Positions 23,213 through 35,873 of a stretch of 64,000 bases of DNA are shown piece after piece. The notes under the pieces were generated by a model. That model searched no databases. It saw only the letters and a list, made by a program, of their open reading frames with translations, and was not told the DNA's origin. Positions within the stretch are counted from its first letter, which is position 1, and every line of letters begins with the position of its first letter. Both the position numbers and the translations under genes were made by a program. The DNA is from Nothophaeocryptopus gaeumannii (lineage: Eukaryota; Ascomycota; Dothideomycetes; Mycosphaerellales; Mycosphaerellaceae): NCBI GenBank assembly GCA_031771865.1, contig JASISA010000027.1, forward strand, positions 1,364,001 through 1,428,000, read 5' to 3'.

Positions 23213-26200
23213 TCACACCTCCCCATCCCACGCAATCTTCAAACTCGTCGGGAAAGGGAAATACTGATCCCAATCCTCCGTCAAATACAAATGATAATGC
23301 CAACTCTCCGGCAAAACCTTCGAGTCCCCTGGCACAAACTCCTTCAAAACTTTCTTCACAGAACTTGGTTCACTCCTATGTCCCACACTCACCGGCATAG
23401 CCCTCAGATTCTCCAATCGACCAATCACTTTGAGCATCGTAGTGAGTGCTACGCGGGTCATGGGAAGACCGAGACATTGATGCGGTCCGTGGCCAAAAGT
23501 AAGGTAGCTGTCCAAGGGACGGTTTAAATCGAGAGAGTCCGGGTTGGGGAATGTGCGGGGATCGCGGGATGCCGATTTGAAATTGACCATGATTTTATCG
23601 CCTTTCTTGAGGTTATGGGTGAATGTGCCGTTGTCGCTTCCAGGGAAGTTTTTGAGGCCGGTGTCGTCGATGAGGGTGACGTCCCTTGTGGCGTAGCGGA
23701 AAGCGCCTGTTTCGCCGTTGAGACGGGCGGCTTCCATTAGGTAGTGCATGAGCTTGTCGTCTGCTTCGGGGGTGTCTTGTTTAGAGAGTTCGTGGATGTG
23801 TGGCAGATACTGCTTGCCCTCTCCGAGGAAGTAATCGAGGGCTTGGCCGAAGAGTTGGCCTCTGGAGGATGTAGTTAGCAAATTTTCTGGATAGAGAACG
23901 TTTAGAAGAGTAACTTACTGGTTGGGAATCATGCCTCCCGCAGTGCCCATAATCTGCCCCCACACAAGCTCATCGACCGACATGTCAGGATTCGCCTTGC
24001 AAAGCTGTGAAATCATGTGTACTCCGTAGTCCTCAAGAGGTCCAATATTTGGCTTCAAAGCATCGATCAACATCTCTGCAGGCCTGCCGAAGCGCTTGAT
24101 GCTCTCCACCTGCAGCTTCATAATCTGCCCGAGCTTCTGGCAAGCATCTCGTGCCTTGACGCGCAATGGCAACGACTTTGGAGGATCCAAGTCAAAGAAG
24201 ACGCAAATAAAGACGGCCGCCATGATCATATAGAGCTGCTGCTCACTGAAGATCCCACGTGGGAACTCCTTCGTCTTCAATGGTATGCTAAATAATTCCG
24301 CGCCGAAGTGGACGTAGGCCATGTTGCTCACATCCCGAATGATGTCCACGTAGTTGGTGCCAGCCAATTTGTACGATTTCTCTCGCAGGAGCTCAGTTGT
24401 CTTGGCCTCGAAAAACGCCTTGACGTCCTTTAGCCACTTCTCATTGCCAGTTGGAATCTTGCGGGATGAGCCGCCTTGATATATGGGCTTTTCCATCACC
24501 GCACGTGAAGCAGTGTTCTTTGGTCCATCGCCAGCAAGCATGAAGTCGGCCGCCTTTGGGCCCATGAGGAATTCCATGGCTGGTCCCCATGTCACATGGA
24601 AGTTTTCTTGATCTTCGGTGACTTTTCTGACAGCTTCGGCACTGAACACTACAGTCAGTGGACTTTTCGTCTTCGGCTTGTCGAAATTGTAGATGTGGTC
24701 CTTTTCGAGCCCTTTCAAAATCGTGTGCATCTCCGAAGGGATAGTCAACGGGTAATGGACGTAGACACTTGCAGGGTCGAAGCTCTCTGGCAACGCGCGA
24801 AGGAATAGCTTATACAAGACACATCCATTGTCGACTGAGAGATCAAAGGAGGACTCCTGGTAGCCCCAGTTCGTGAGAGCTGCCGGAGTGTGCGAGGTAG
24901 TGTAGAATCTGTCACCGCGAACGAGCGCAACAGCATCAGATAAAACACCACGCGACGTTGTGTAGGACGGGCAGAGTCCAGATCCTGGCAGCTTGGGGTC
25001 TTTGGCATCTTCCACCACTAATCCGGGGTAGAGCTCGACGTGATCCGGGGTATCGTAAAGGTGCTTCAAAGCGTTTTGAACCTCCTTGTTCTCTGTGATC
25101 GACTCAAAAGTCTCGTGAGGAGTCAGGTCAAAGTGTTTGCGCATTTCGTTGAGCGTGGCGCACTTCCAGGTCCTTGCTTGTTGGATACCGAGCATCTCTA
25201 TTGCCTTCATCACCGTCGGAACTTGTTGCGGCCCCATGGCATTTGCGCAGTCTTCAATGCCATTTACGAGGATCTCGGCTAGGTCGTCATCCTTGAAGTT
25301 GCCCATGTATGGACCATCTTTGATTCGCTCGATCTTCTCCCTCTTCAGGGCAGGGAACTGGCGCTCAGTGGGGTCCTTGGCTTTTGTCTCGTTTTCAATG
25401 TTCGCAAGAGAACCCAAGAACGTTCGGATATTCTCAGGCTTTGAGACGTCTGCAGCGGATACGTTGGGGAACAGCTCTTTGAATAGATCTTGCGTCCATA
25501 GATCATCCCTCTCAGAAACGGCAGAGTGCCAACGGTAGACCAAGTTAAATTCTGCAGAGCACTGATTACCGGTTCCAACAGCTGGTCCATTGGGAATTTC
25601 CACTCTTGGATTCAACTGCCAGTTGTCGTCCGTTCGGTTGAGGTTGAGAATCGTTCTCACGTAGTCGGTGAGTATTATGTTTACATAAAGTGAACATGTG
25701 ATGAGGCGACCGGTCTGGAACAAGTCATCGTCGCGCTTGTTGAGACCCGTTTCTCCGTAGCGATCGACTGTTGGCTGTCGTGGATTTTCTGTGAATCTTC
25801 CATCCTCGTTGATCGAAGCCAGTTGCTCCACAACATAATTATGGTACCGGTTGAACATGAACAGGAGTACACCGACACCCGGCGGGAACGTGAGAAGTCG
25901 TGTCTCAGAGAAGCAGTCAGGTTTGATCTTGCCGTCTTTGAAAGTGCGCATGCTCTTCTGCTCATCCCAGTTGCTTCCATATAGAGGAGCCAGATCCAAG
26001 TAAGAGGAGGTGTTGGATTTGTTGTAATCGGCATGATCGGTTCGGAAGATATCGTGGATGATGATAGACGCTAGATAAAACAAGACGCTGGAAATGCGAT
26101 TCGGATGCTTTGTGCCGTTTGAGACCTTTCGAGCCATGACCGAATCGAACAAGATGCCTGGATCTGGCAAAGTCCCGGCTTGCTTCGTCTTTGGGGCAAC

Positions 26201-26731
26201 CGTTCGAGCATATGGCATGCCAGCCTTGCCGATGTCCGGGTACTTGTAGTTGTTGTTACTTCCGTCTGGCTGTCGGAATTGATATTCGCCACTAAGAAGC
26301 GTTTGAGGAGGATGTTCGAGATCGTTCCAAAGCGTGGTAATGAAAGTCTCTGTGATCTTATTTTGCAAAATGCCATCGGGCATCTTGGCCGCAACGGCCA
26401 CCATGCTCTCCATTAAATACTCTTTGTCATCGATAGGCCTGCTCAGACTGGCGTCTTTCACGGTCTTCATCAGCCCTTCGATGTCCTTCGCGTCTGGTCT
26501 GGAGATGTCGCGAAGGACTTCATTGACGTCCTTCCATAAGCTCTCCTTCTCCGGCTGTGGTAAATAGCTGCCATCACCGGTTTGTGTAGGCAGCGGCGCT
26601 CGAACGGCATTAAGTAGAGTTTTCAGGCCTTGTAGGGACTGCCACACGCTTTCACGAGCTTTATCCAACGTCGAGGGCTCCATTGGCTCCGGTGGGGAAT
26701 GCCCATTGACTCCATTGGGTGTTCCCGGCAT
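23213..26731 (-). CDS. Ppo-type fatty acid dioxygenase-P450 fusion
   Basis: Two exons, 26731-23919 and 23861-23213, joined across a 57-nt intron (GTAAGT...CCAG with GCTAAC branch site), give about 1153 residues, the size expected for linoleate diol synthases. The N-terminal heme peroxidase-like domain has the distal His (H226 in H-D-I-F), the catalytic Tyr399 and proximal His402 in Y-R-W-H-S. The C-terminal P450 domain ends with G-H-G-P-H-Q-C-L-G, so the heme-thiolate Cys (about 1067) is present, as in PpoA/5,8- or 7,8-diol synthases and unlike 10R-dioxygenase PpoC. Known members oxygenate linoleic or oleic acid to 8R-hydroperoxide and isomerise it to diols; the oxylipins balance sexual and asexual sporulation and secondary metabolism. 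Which diol this enzyme makes cannot be read from the sequence. A broken tannase lies just downstream. Confidence 0.92.
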
Positions 26732-28459
26732 CTCGTATACAGGTCCGTGGATAGGGATGCAGCGCGTAGATGCACTACAAAGATGTCAGCGGATGTACTG
26801 GACTCTAATGTCTTAAGAGCAAAGGCTTTCTGTACGAGAGGTCAGTAGCTTCCGGATGCAGAAGCGGTGGAAGCGGCTTTCGATGTCGCTTGTCCGCGTA
26901 GGCTTGCTTGTCCAGCGCGCCATGCCTTCTCTGGCCCAAACGAGTAATCGATGATGTGCGCTGCTTTGTTCCATGTTGAGTGGCTAGTCCGGCATCCCGA
27001 ACTTGTTGATCGGCTCGAGATCCATTGTCGGACCCCATATCGGAAGGCCACGGCCTCTGCTCAATGGAATCGTTTCGTTTTGTGCGACGCCTGATCTTAT
27101 TTGCATCTCCGGAAAAGGGCAATCCACATAGCATAGCAGCTGGCGGATGTCGATGCATATTCAATTGCAAGACGTTGCTGCTGGCAGTCCTTCGTCCCTG
27201 CTTGGATTCAAAGCGAAAGTGTGGTAGATGCGTGCGAGTTCCTGCCCCACCTCAAACCTCGAATGGCAGTCGCGTTTTATTTCATAGCAGCAGGTGGCCA
27301 GGTTGTTCTCATATGCGAGGGCAACCCAGAAATATTGCATACCTTGAGGCTTATCCAATCGCGGCTTGAAGCAAGGTCAGAGGCATGCAAGAACGCTTAG
27401 TCCAATGCTGTCGGCGATAACAAGAAGCCACGATTTGTAGGAATACAGAAGTGAAGAGTAGAGATGTAAGCGATGCCAGTCCTCCGGACGCCACGCTTCT
27501 ATGTAGTGATTCCAAGAAGGCATTCGTGTCTCGCATCCGGAGCGGTATTTTGAGTTTTGCAGCTCGCGCTGAGGCTGACGGGCCTGCCGAGCCGTGACCC
27601 GGATGCATGCCAGAGGGCCATGCGCCTCTCAACATGGACGCTCAGAAGAGAAGCTCGTGAAGGTGCAAAGCAAAGGCGGGAATCTGTTTGGTCAGAAGGG
27701 GACGCTAGAGAGACCTGAGGCCTGCAAGCCACCTCGTGGAAGAGCCGCTATGTGGACGCGATCGGGCCATACTCTCAGCCCTCAGCCTTCCTCGCCCTCA
27801 CCGAGGGAAGGGCGGTGGAGACAAGAGCACCGCAATGGCTACGCGAGTGCAACGGACCAAGAATCCCTGCTCGACCAGATTTCCCGGACGCCGAGATACT
27901 GTCCCGGTCGACATTCAGAGGCTGCCAGACTGTGCATATGACGAGCATTAGTTCTATTGCATCGAGTCTATCTTGCCTACCGACGCCGACGAAGGAACCG
28001 CGAAATCCTTCAACGCACGACGAAAGTCAGCTGCAACGACAACCACCTCCCCCTGGCTGTCTACGTATCGAAGACTACGACGCATGCCGTGTTCTGATGC
28101 GCCTTCTTCCACTCTCAGCTTTGGTAGACCGGTCGCGCGATGGGAACGATAAACAGATGATCCGAGGTACATTCGTGCTTTGCAGTCCTGCGATGCCATG
28201 AGTCTATAGCTCATGAATTACGGACACTATCCTCATGCTGATGAATCACGGCAACATGTGAGCCAAGATGAGTGAACAATTGTGGTATAGATTTTTGCAT
28301 CTTCATTAAGCCGTCCTCAAGAGGACCGGGGCCGGGCGGGCCATGATGCGGGCCGAGAGCCGACGCCTGGAAGAGCTGGAAGAGCTCATGAGCACCCCAG
28401 CATAAGAATAACATTGACCGTGCAAGGCATCGCATACCTTACACAAACACAGACACATC
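26732..28459. other. 1.7 kb divergent promoter region
   Basis: This gap separates the divergent Ppo oxygenase (-) and TSC13 (+) genes. The longest frame, about 27752-28201 (+), opens with GTG rather than ATG and has no domain, so I do not call it. No repeat is seen. Confidence 0.5.
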
Positions 28460-29504
28460 ATGGCCTCCAAACCGGTGACGCTCCAGGTCAAGCCGCGAGG
28501 TATGCGATATCAGTGTGATATCAGCATTTATGCCGCAGTCCTGACCGGCCGTAGGCAAACGCATTCCCAAGCTACCCAAGCAAACGAGCATCTACGTACA
28601 AGGGAGCACGAGTGACCTCTACCACCGCATCGCTGCTGAATCCAAGTTCGACATTCACCGGTTACGCGTCACCAAAGAAGATGGCACTTTCGTTCCGAAC
28701 GACAAGAAGGCGACCGTGGACAGCTTTGGCCTAAAAGATGGCAGCGTGATCCAGGTGAAGGATTTGGGTGAGCTTCCACCAAACAATACCTCATCAGCAA
28801 CTATGCTATACCGGATACTTGGCTGAATTTTTACAGGCCTTCAAATCGCTTGGCAAACCGTCTTCATCATCGAATACATCGGCCCGCTCCTCATCCACCC
28901 GCTCTTCTACTTTCTCCGCCCATACATCTACGCCAACGGCAACAGCAAACCCTCAACGCTCCAGACCCTCTCATGCATGCTCATCACCCTGCACTTCCTC
29001 AAACGCGAACTCGAGACCCTCTTCGTCCACCGCTTCAGCAACGCAACCATGCCGGCCTTCAACATCGTCAAGAACTCCGGCCATTACTGGCTCCTAGGAG
29101 GCTTCCTGATCGCTTACTTCGTATACTCGCCTACCTCAACCGTCGCTACCGCATCTCTGAACCCGGTGATCGATTACGCCGCTATCGCCCTGTACGCTTT
29201 TGGCGAGCTGGCAAACCTCAACACTCACTTAGTGTTGCGAAGTCTTCGTTCACCTGGCGGTACCGAGCGCGGTATTCCGAAAGGGTTAGGGTTTGACTGG
29301 GTGACTTGTCCGAATTATCTATTTGAGGCGATTGCTTGGGGTGCTATGGTTATTGTTTCGAGGTCTTGGGCTACGTTGCTGTTCACTGTGATTGCGGCGG
29401 CGCAGATGGCTGTTTGGGCGCAGAAGAAGGAGAGCCGGTATCGGAAAGAGTTGGGTGCGAAGTATCAGAAGAAGAGGTTTGCCATGATTCCGGGGGTGGT
29501 TTGA
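28460..29504 (+). CDS. TSC13: Very-long-chain enoyl-CoA reductase TSC13
   Basis: Three exons, 28460-28499, 28555-28767 and 28837-29504, give 306 residues, close to yeast Tsc13 (310). The introns (55 and 69 nt) are GT-AG and preserve phase. The N-terminal ~85 residues form the ubiquitin-like domain seen in this family. The rest is a multi-pass steroid 5-alpha-reductase-type membrane domain with H-F-L-K-R-E-L-E-T-L-F-V-H-R-F, N-S-G-H-Y-W, C-P-N-Y-L-F-E and a C-terminal K-K-R-F basic tail suited to ER retention. Tsc13 catalyses the last, NADPH-dependent step of each cycle of very-long-chain fatty acid elongation in the ER, supplying sphingolipid synthesis. The E and Y residues of the N-Y-x-x-E motif are present, so it should be active. 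Confidence 0.95.
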
Positions 29505-29756
29505 GGGATGAGAGTGGGATACGATGGACTAGGGATATCAGGAGCTGCGCGTACACATTGTCTCTCAAGCTTCGCTCTGTCGAAGTGAGACCTGCTGCGC
29601 TGACCGAGTCGCTGATCGGCACATAGTCGTGCACAGGTAATGCAGAGACTGCACACATTCGTCATTCGCCAAAAGTCGTAATGAGCAAGTACTAAGCCCT
29701 GTTACAGGAATAACATCATACTCATGTATATTATCTGTATATACCATATATACCCT
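29505..29756. other. Shared 3' flank, TSC13 and MFS permease
   Basis: The two genes are convergent across this 250-bp gap. An A/T-rich run near 29725-29755 may serve 3'-end formation for either strand. Confidence 0.5.
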
Positions 29757-31433
29757 CTACAGAGTGTAGCGGAAGCCCTCGAGGCCCTCAATAATCTTCC
29801 CACCGGCGGCAGCCCTTTTGTTCGCGCGCCAGAACTTAAGCTCCAACATGCAGGTAATGACCACGACAAGCCCACACGCAATGACAGTCGCGTAGATACC
29901 CGGCTTGTACCCCGGCTTATCCTGCGAACGGAACACTGTTGAACCGATGATCCCGCCAATTCCACCAGCGCCGACGAGGGTCGCGGACGCGAAGGCGCGT
30001 TTCCACTGTCCGCGGAGATTGTTGGCTTGGTAGGAGAGGATGGCTGGGACGTTGGCATTGCAAGAAGTAGTCGCAAGGAAAACACCAAAATATCTCACAG
30101 CCGCCGACTCAGCGAAGCCAAGAAGCGGAAGACCGATGAGTCCCATGACGGCGTTGACGATGACGATAGGACCGCGGATATGGTATTTGTCGCCGATGAC
30201 GGCGCAGGCGAACATCCAGAGGGCGGCGACGACGTAGGGACTACCAGAAGAGTCAGTCAGCTTGCCAGAGCGAAGGTGAGTGAAGGATGTGGATTGGAAA
30301 ACTTACGGAGCGATCAAACACTCAGCCATAGCAGTATCGAAACCCATACCCTCATGAAGAATGATGGGCAAGAAATAAGCGATAGCGTAGGTGGATGTCG
30401 TGGTGAGCATGAACAGCGACGCAAACCCCCAGACTTTGCTGTCAAGACCACAGCGAAGGTAGGTACCAAGGTTGAATGGCTCGGCGATAGCATCGCTACG
30501 ATCCTTCTCAATTCGAGCGACAATAAAGTTCGCCTCCTTTTCAGAGAGGAAAGACAGAGCGAAGGACTTGCTCTTCTTCGCAGCCTTCTCTGGGAAGTCA
30601 GCGATGGTGAATGCACCAATCACGGCGACGACGCAGGTGATAAGGCCTTGCATGATAAATATCCACCGCCAGCCTGCGATTCCTGGCAGGATACCGGGCT
30701 TAAGAGTTGGGTTTTCTTTGGTTGGGCCGTAATGCTGGCCGTAGTCCTTGCCTAAGTCACCAAGTCCATTCATTTGGTAGAAACCATAAGCCAGGATACC
30801 GGAGAAGGCGGACGATAGGGAGCCGATGAGATAGAAGACTGCGTAGCGTTTCTGAAGCTCGTAGCGTGGGTACCAGCAAGACAGGAGATAGGCACATCCA
30901 GGAAAGAAACCGGCCTCGAAGATACCGAGCACGAGTCTCAATGGGATCATTTCGGTCCAGTTCTTGATGAATGCGAACATGATCATGGTGATACCCCAGA
31001 GTATCGTGATGGTTGGGAGGAAGATTCTAGGGCCGACCTTTCGCAGAATGACCGTCGCTGGAGGCTGAAGGGCGACGTAGGTGATGAAGAAGACCAGCAC
31101 AAGAGTGGAGTAGCGGAAACCGATGAGCTTGAGGTCGACGCCCATTCCCGCGACAACTGCGATACCCAGGTTGGTTCTACGAGACCATTAGTCTATGTCC
31201 TGCTCAGCGTGGTCGAAGCTGTTAACCCACCGATCCATCAAAGACACGCAGTACATGAAGCCGAGTGTCAAGACAAGTCGGCAATCGATGCGCCACAGGA
31301 GCTTCTTCTGCTCCTCTGGTGTGAAGGCATTGAGTCGAGAGTCGACCGTCGATTCGATTGATTCATCTGAAGTGGTCCTCTCAAGGTAAGTAACTCCCGT
31401 CTTGTCGACGACACTCTTCTCGAGGTCGGCCAT
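29757..31433 (-). CDS. MFS permease, anion:cation symporter (Dal5-like) family
   Basis: Three exons, 31433-31231, 31176-30307 and 30240-29757, give 518 residues. The introns (54 and 66 nt) are GT-AG and keep the frame. About twelve membrane segments can be traced. Family marks are L-T-L-G-F-M-Y-C-V-S-L-M-D-R in TM1, T-N-L-G-I-A after the first intron, R-L-V-L-G-I-F-E-A-G-F-F-P-G-C in TM4, and C-W-Y-P-R-Y-E-L-Q-K-R following it. These fit the fungal Dal5/Tna1 group that carries allantoate, nicotinate, pantothenate or other small organic anions with protons. The substrate cannot be inferred from the sequence. The frame is intact, unlike the sugar transporter at 7.8 kb. Confidence 0.9.
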
Positions 31434-33115
31434 GGTGGTGGGGGTGATAGACCAAGGACGAGCTGGATATCTTAACACCGCACTAGAAGTAGGGCAAAAG
31501 GGCCTTGCGAGTAACAATCAACCTTGGAGCAATGCTGGGGTCAAGGCATCTCTTATCTACCAAACAACGGCATCACTCCATGTGTTCCCCATCGCCACGA
31601 TCCTGTACAAGCTCGTAGGAGCGTGCTTGGCTGGACCAAGCGCACAGCGTTGGCTGTCACACGACATGGAGTTGTGGACACTCTCGTACGCATGGCGGAA
31701 GGCTTTTTGGACGCCTCAAGCCACGTTTCTCTGCGGAAAGAAGGACGGCATATCGTTTCCCCAGAAAGTGGTAGCAAACACGTGCCAAGCATGCGGGTTA
31801 GCGCGCGGAGAGACCGTTGGAGCCAAATAAGCTTGGATTTAGCTCGTGGTCCAGACTCTGACTAAGGTACTCGCTGCATCTTCCTTCCTGTCATGCAGCA
31901 TACTTGTCTCTTCGAAGATGAGGTTTCGCGACACATCGCACCAGTAGTGCAGGCTCCTTTGACGCGGTACACTGCACATCGGCTCTGCGTTCGTGCGAGA
32001 TGCATGGATTTCAACCAGCTAAAGACTTGACCATCGCGTGCTCCGCGCGTAGCTAGCTTCAGCGATGTTGGAAATGATAGAGTTCCAACTTGCACCAGAT
32101 CCTCTGGTTGACACTCGCTTCATCGATAAATCTGACCGCGGAGCAAGATACGGAGCTGCTCGCTGTGAAAGCTTGAATTCGGAAGCTGCTACGAAGTTCT
32201 TGATGCTTCATGGCACGCGTAATGCAAGAGTCGATGTCTTCGTGGAAATGAAGAAGTCATTCTGTTGCTATTACACTGTGCTCTTCAGCTTGTGTTCCAT
32301 GTCCATGTAGGCAGTCAGAGATTTGGACATGTCAAGGTGCTCGAAGAAGCGATCCGGTAGCGGGGTAGATGTCTTCCAAGTAGTCACGGAAGCCTTGATG
32401 AGGAAGAAGGCTCCAGCGTTACTGCTGCCCAGCCGCGGAACTCCTGCAAGCCACCCACTGGGGTCGCCAAGGCTTGGATGTGATAGCGTTGTATCGGTAT
32501 GGCGCGGATGCTCGAGGAAGGGAATGGAAGACCCGTGTCCGTGACCTGCGTACAAAGTAGTGAAGCAGTATGTATGCAAGAGTAGTCCCAGAGCACATCG
32601 CGGCATTATAAACTTTACTGAGCAGCAAGATCGATGATGGGAAAGGTAAGAAGCGGTCATCACCATGTACGCCCACAATAGCACTAAAAACACAGCAGAC
32701 CAAGTCAACTGAATCTCTTCATCAGGAAGGGGAAGCAGAAGTTGAGTTTATGCGGCTACAAGGTCAGAGGTCAGGCGCGCACGAGCCTCTCTTCATACTG
32801 CATGTGAAGAGCGTTCATTCAGACACAGATGTGCCGGTGCGCAGATGAACAGAATTGACAGGTAAAGTGTGAAGTGAGGTGAAGTCCACTCAGAAGTTTC
32901 ATATTCGCACGAGCACATGCAAGGGAACGATCTGCCTCGACAGGGACCCTTGTTCATCATGGCCTCCGGCATCGGTCGTCATTGGCCCCAAAAATATTCG
33001 CAATGAGTGACAGCAACATCGTCCCACTGCTGCGTGCATGTGCGCCGATCGAAGCTGAATCAAATTCTCTTCACAAGCCTATATTTTTACCTTGATCATT
33101 TTCATCACAACCAAC
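31434..33115. other. 1.7 kb divergent region, no supported gene
   Basis: This gap lies between the divergent MFS permease and ARG8. A reverse-strand frame at about 32708-32271 reads smoothly, but it opens with TTG and I cannot assign it. CATG-rich and TATAT segments lie near 33080, close to the ARG8 start. Confidence 0.5.
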
Positions 33116-34630
33116 ATGTCGGTGCGAACGTGTAGCAAGCGCTTCGGCGCACTGCTGCGATCTCAGCGGACTGCCCACCCATGCACTCGACGATGCTATG
33201 CCTCGGCGGCCACGGCACATTCGACATTGCCAGCAGAGAAGATCCATGCCATTGAAGTACGGCATCAACGTTGATCTGCTCCTGCCCAATCAAGCTGACA
33301 GTCTGCGCAGAAGGAAGCCGCGTTGCGAACACCTGACCCTCCCGCCGAGTCTCAAACCGCCCGCCTTGTCAATGCCCATGCGCCATTTATGGTCCCGACC
33401 TACGTCCGCCCTCCGCCCGTCTTCCAGAAAGGAGAAGGATGCTACATATGGGATATTGAGAACAGGCAATACCTCGACTTCACTGCCGGCATCGCCGTCA
33501 ATGCCCTTGGCCACTGCGACCCACAGATGAGCCAGATCCTATACGAACAATCACAGACACTCGTGCACAGTTCCAACTTGTACTACAATCCGTGGACTGG
33601 AGCTCTCAGCCAGCTCTTGGTTGAAAAGACTAGGGAAGCCGGCGGCTTCAATGCTACTCGAGCCTTCATCTGCAACTCGGGAAGTGAGGCCAACGAAGCA
33701 GCGATCAAGTTCGCCAGGAAGTATGGTAAGGCAGTTCAGCCGGATGGCACCAAGACCGAGTTGGTGAGCTTCCAAGGGTCGTTCCACGGTCGCACGATGG
33801 GTTCCCTATCTGCCACACCGAATCCAAAATACCAAAAGCCATTCGCCCCAATGATACCCGGTTTCAAGTACGGCACCTACAATGACATTGCTGGCATCAA
33901 CGCTCTGGTCACAGAAAAGACCTGTGGTGTGCTTGTCGAGCCAATTCAAGGAGAGGGCGGTGTCAATGTAGCCACGCTGGAGTTCCTTCTGGCCTTGAGA
34001 AAACGTTGCAACGAAGTCGGCGCAGTGCTTGTCCATGACGAGATCCAATGCGGCCTCGGCAGGACTGGCCAGCTTTGGGCACATGCTGCTTTACCAAAGG
34101 ATGCTCACCCAGACATCGTCACCACCGCGAAAGCTCTCGGCAATGGATACCCAATCGGGGCTACTTTGGTAACTGAAGACGTCTCTAGCAAGATTGTGAC
34201 TGGAGACCATGGAACAACGTTTGGCGGAAACCCACTTGGATGCCGCCTGGCTCATTATATCGTGACCCGCCTCTCTGACCCAGAGCTTCAGAGGGATGTG
34301 CTGAAGAAGGAGGCTCGATTCCGTGAGCATTTCGTGCGAATTCACGAAGCCTTTCCAGATATCGTGCAAGAGGTCAGAGGCCGCGGTCTCATACTTGGCC
34401 TGCAGTTGAACAAGGACCCAACGCCAGTAATTACTGCGGCACGTGAGCGAGGACTGCTCGTCATCACGTGTGGAACCAACACTTTGCGCTTTGTACCGCC
34501 ATTGATCGTTACCAATGAGCAGATCGATGAGGGCATGAGCATTCTAGCAGACGCCATGAAGGCCGTCTTCTGCGAACCAGGCAAGGTCGAAGGCACCGAT
34601 GGCCAACAGGAGATGCGAGCTAAGAGATGA
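33116..34630 (+). CDS. ARG8: Acetylornithine aminotransferase, mitochondrial
   Basis: Two exons, 33116-33256 and 33311-34630, give 486 residues; the 54-nt intron (GTACGG...GCAG, branch GCTGAC) is in phase 0. The N-terminal ~40 residues are rich in Arg, Ser and Ala without acids, a mitochondrial presequence. The class-III aminotransferase core shows D-F-T-A-G-I-A-V-N, N-S-G-S-E-A-N-E-A-A-I-K, S-F-H-G-R-T-M-G, V-E-P-I-Q-G-E-G-G, H-D-E-I-Q-C-G-L-G-R-T-G and the PLP-lysine region T-A-K-A-L-G-N-G. It converts N-acetylglutamate semialdehyde and glutamate to N-acetylornithine in arginine synthesis. Ornithine aminotransferase is a related alternative, but the presequence and motif details favour Arg8. 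Confidence 0.95.
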
Positions 34631-35348
34631 GAACGTAGAGAGAAGTCAGGGTGAAGAAATCCTACCTAATCCTTTCTCTTACGTCCATCACATCGAAGCA
34701 TAACGGAATATGCATCGAGAGGCAGAGGAGGTCCTATAGGCCAGAAATCCCAGGAGATGAAGATGCAACACCTTTGTATCCCCTCCACAGTTCTTGACAT
34801 GCACTCTGCTATTGCATTGGCACTCGAGCTGAGCAAAGACAAGGAGTGAACGACAGAGTCTGCTTTGGGTACAGGCACTTGATACGGCTTCGACTTTCCC
34901 GAAATTGCAAAGGCAGTGACGGTAGCAATGCTCACTTGCGCTGTCTCTCCATGCACAGCTTCGTCTCTGCCACTAGGGTCACACTCGGTGGATCTGAGAG
35001 AAGCTGCTCGGTTGGAGAACAAGTTACCAGTCTGCGACAAACTCAAAAGCTCCATACATCACCACCGCAGCCTACCTCGACTAGACGTGCGAAATGCAAT
35101 ACGGTTGAATTTGCAGCAAGCACCTTAGTCAAGGTTGGCAGGGCGGAGAGCTTTGCAAAGGCTTGAGGAGGCGAAACTTTGCATTAACTAGAGCATAGCA
35201 CGTGAACGATACTTCTGAGATTCTTGATACCAAGGCCTATCTTCCCGATTCCAACACACATTTTGTATATGAAAGTCAACTTCTGTGCGACCTTTGGTAC
35301 TCTCTCGTTCAGTAGTATTACTGTTCGTATAGCTCAACACTTCTTATA

Positions 35349-35873
35349 ATGAAATCATCCACTCGATCTCCGGAACCGCCTCCATTGAATGTGCATTTCT
35401 CGCCAAGCCCCAATGAAGCGGCCGCCAAGTGTCTAAGCCACCACGATGACCTCTTCCCAATTGGACCTGAGTCCGAGCAGCATCTCTCTCGGTGCACTAC
35501 GGTATCCAACTTGGGTCTCGCGCAACAGAGAATCGCTCGGCTGATGAGATCGCCGCGAGAGACATGGCGGACGCAGCGTAACAGAACTTTCGAGCGGCTT
35601 TGGGAAGTTCCTCACACGACCACAGCCCACGATGCTGACGACCTATCTCGTTTCCAGCCCCAGCCCGTCAGACAGCCGCACGGGCCAACCTTTTATATAC
35701 CTCTGATGGGCTGGTCCGGAAATCTGTCACTTTGGCATGTACCTTTTTGGTTACTCTATCCGTTATCAAGATACTGTACGGAGGAATGTCCAAAACCTCA
35801 GGTTGTACGAGAAAATCACATTTTGAGGGCTGAATTCCTAGCCTTAGCCTCGGGCTCTAAATCTCGCTATTGA
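35349..35873 (+). CDS. Hypothetical protein, weak
   Basis: A single ATG-started frame of 174 residues. The first ~110 residues are polar, with P-P-L-N-V-H-F-S-P-S-P and an Arg-rich R-E-T-W-R-T-Q-R-N-R segment. The rest is hydrophobic (about 115-140, with W-H-V-P-F-W-L-L-Y-P) and probably belongs to the odd block that begins near 35700. I recognise no family. It may be a lineage-specific small protein or chance. Confidence 0.25.
   Translation: MKSSTRSPEPPPLNVHFSPSPNEAAAKCLSHHDDLFPIGPESEQHLSRCTTVSNLGLAQQRIARLMRSPRETWRTQRNRTFERLWEVPHTTTAHDADDLSRFQPQPVRQPHGPTFYIPLMGWSGNLSLWHVPFWLLYPLSRYCTEECPKPQVVRENHILRAEFLALASGSKSRY

Noticed and set aside
27752..28201. 149-codon plus-strand frame between the Ppo gene and TSC13
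   Set aside because: It opens with GTG, has no domain, and several other frames are equally open here.
7828..28459. Secondary-metabolite or catabolic gene cluster spanning transporter, tannase and Ppo oxygenase
   Set aside because: The three are separated by housekeeping genes and two are broken; no polyketide synthase, peptide synthetase, terpene cyclase or cluster regulator is present.
32271..32708. 145-codon minus-strand frame in the gap before ARG8
   Set aside because: It opens with TTG, has no recognisable motif and no supporting splice context; it could be an exon but is unsupported.
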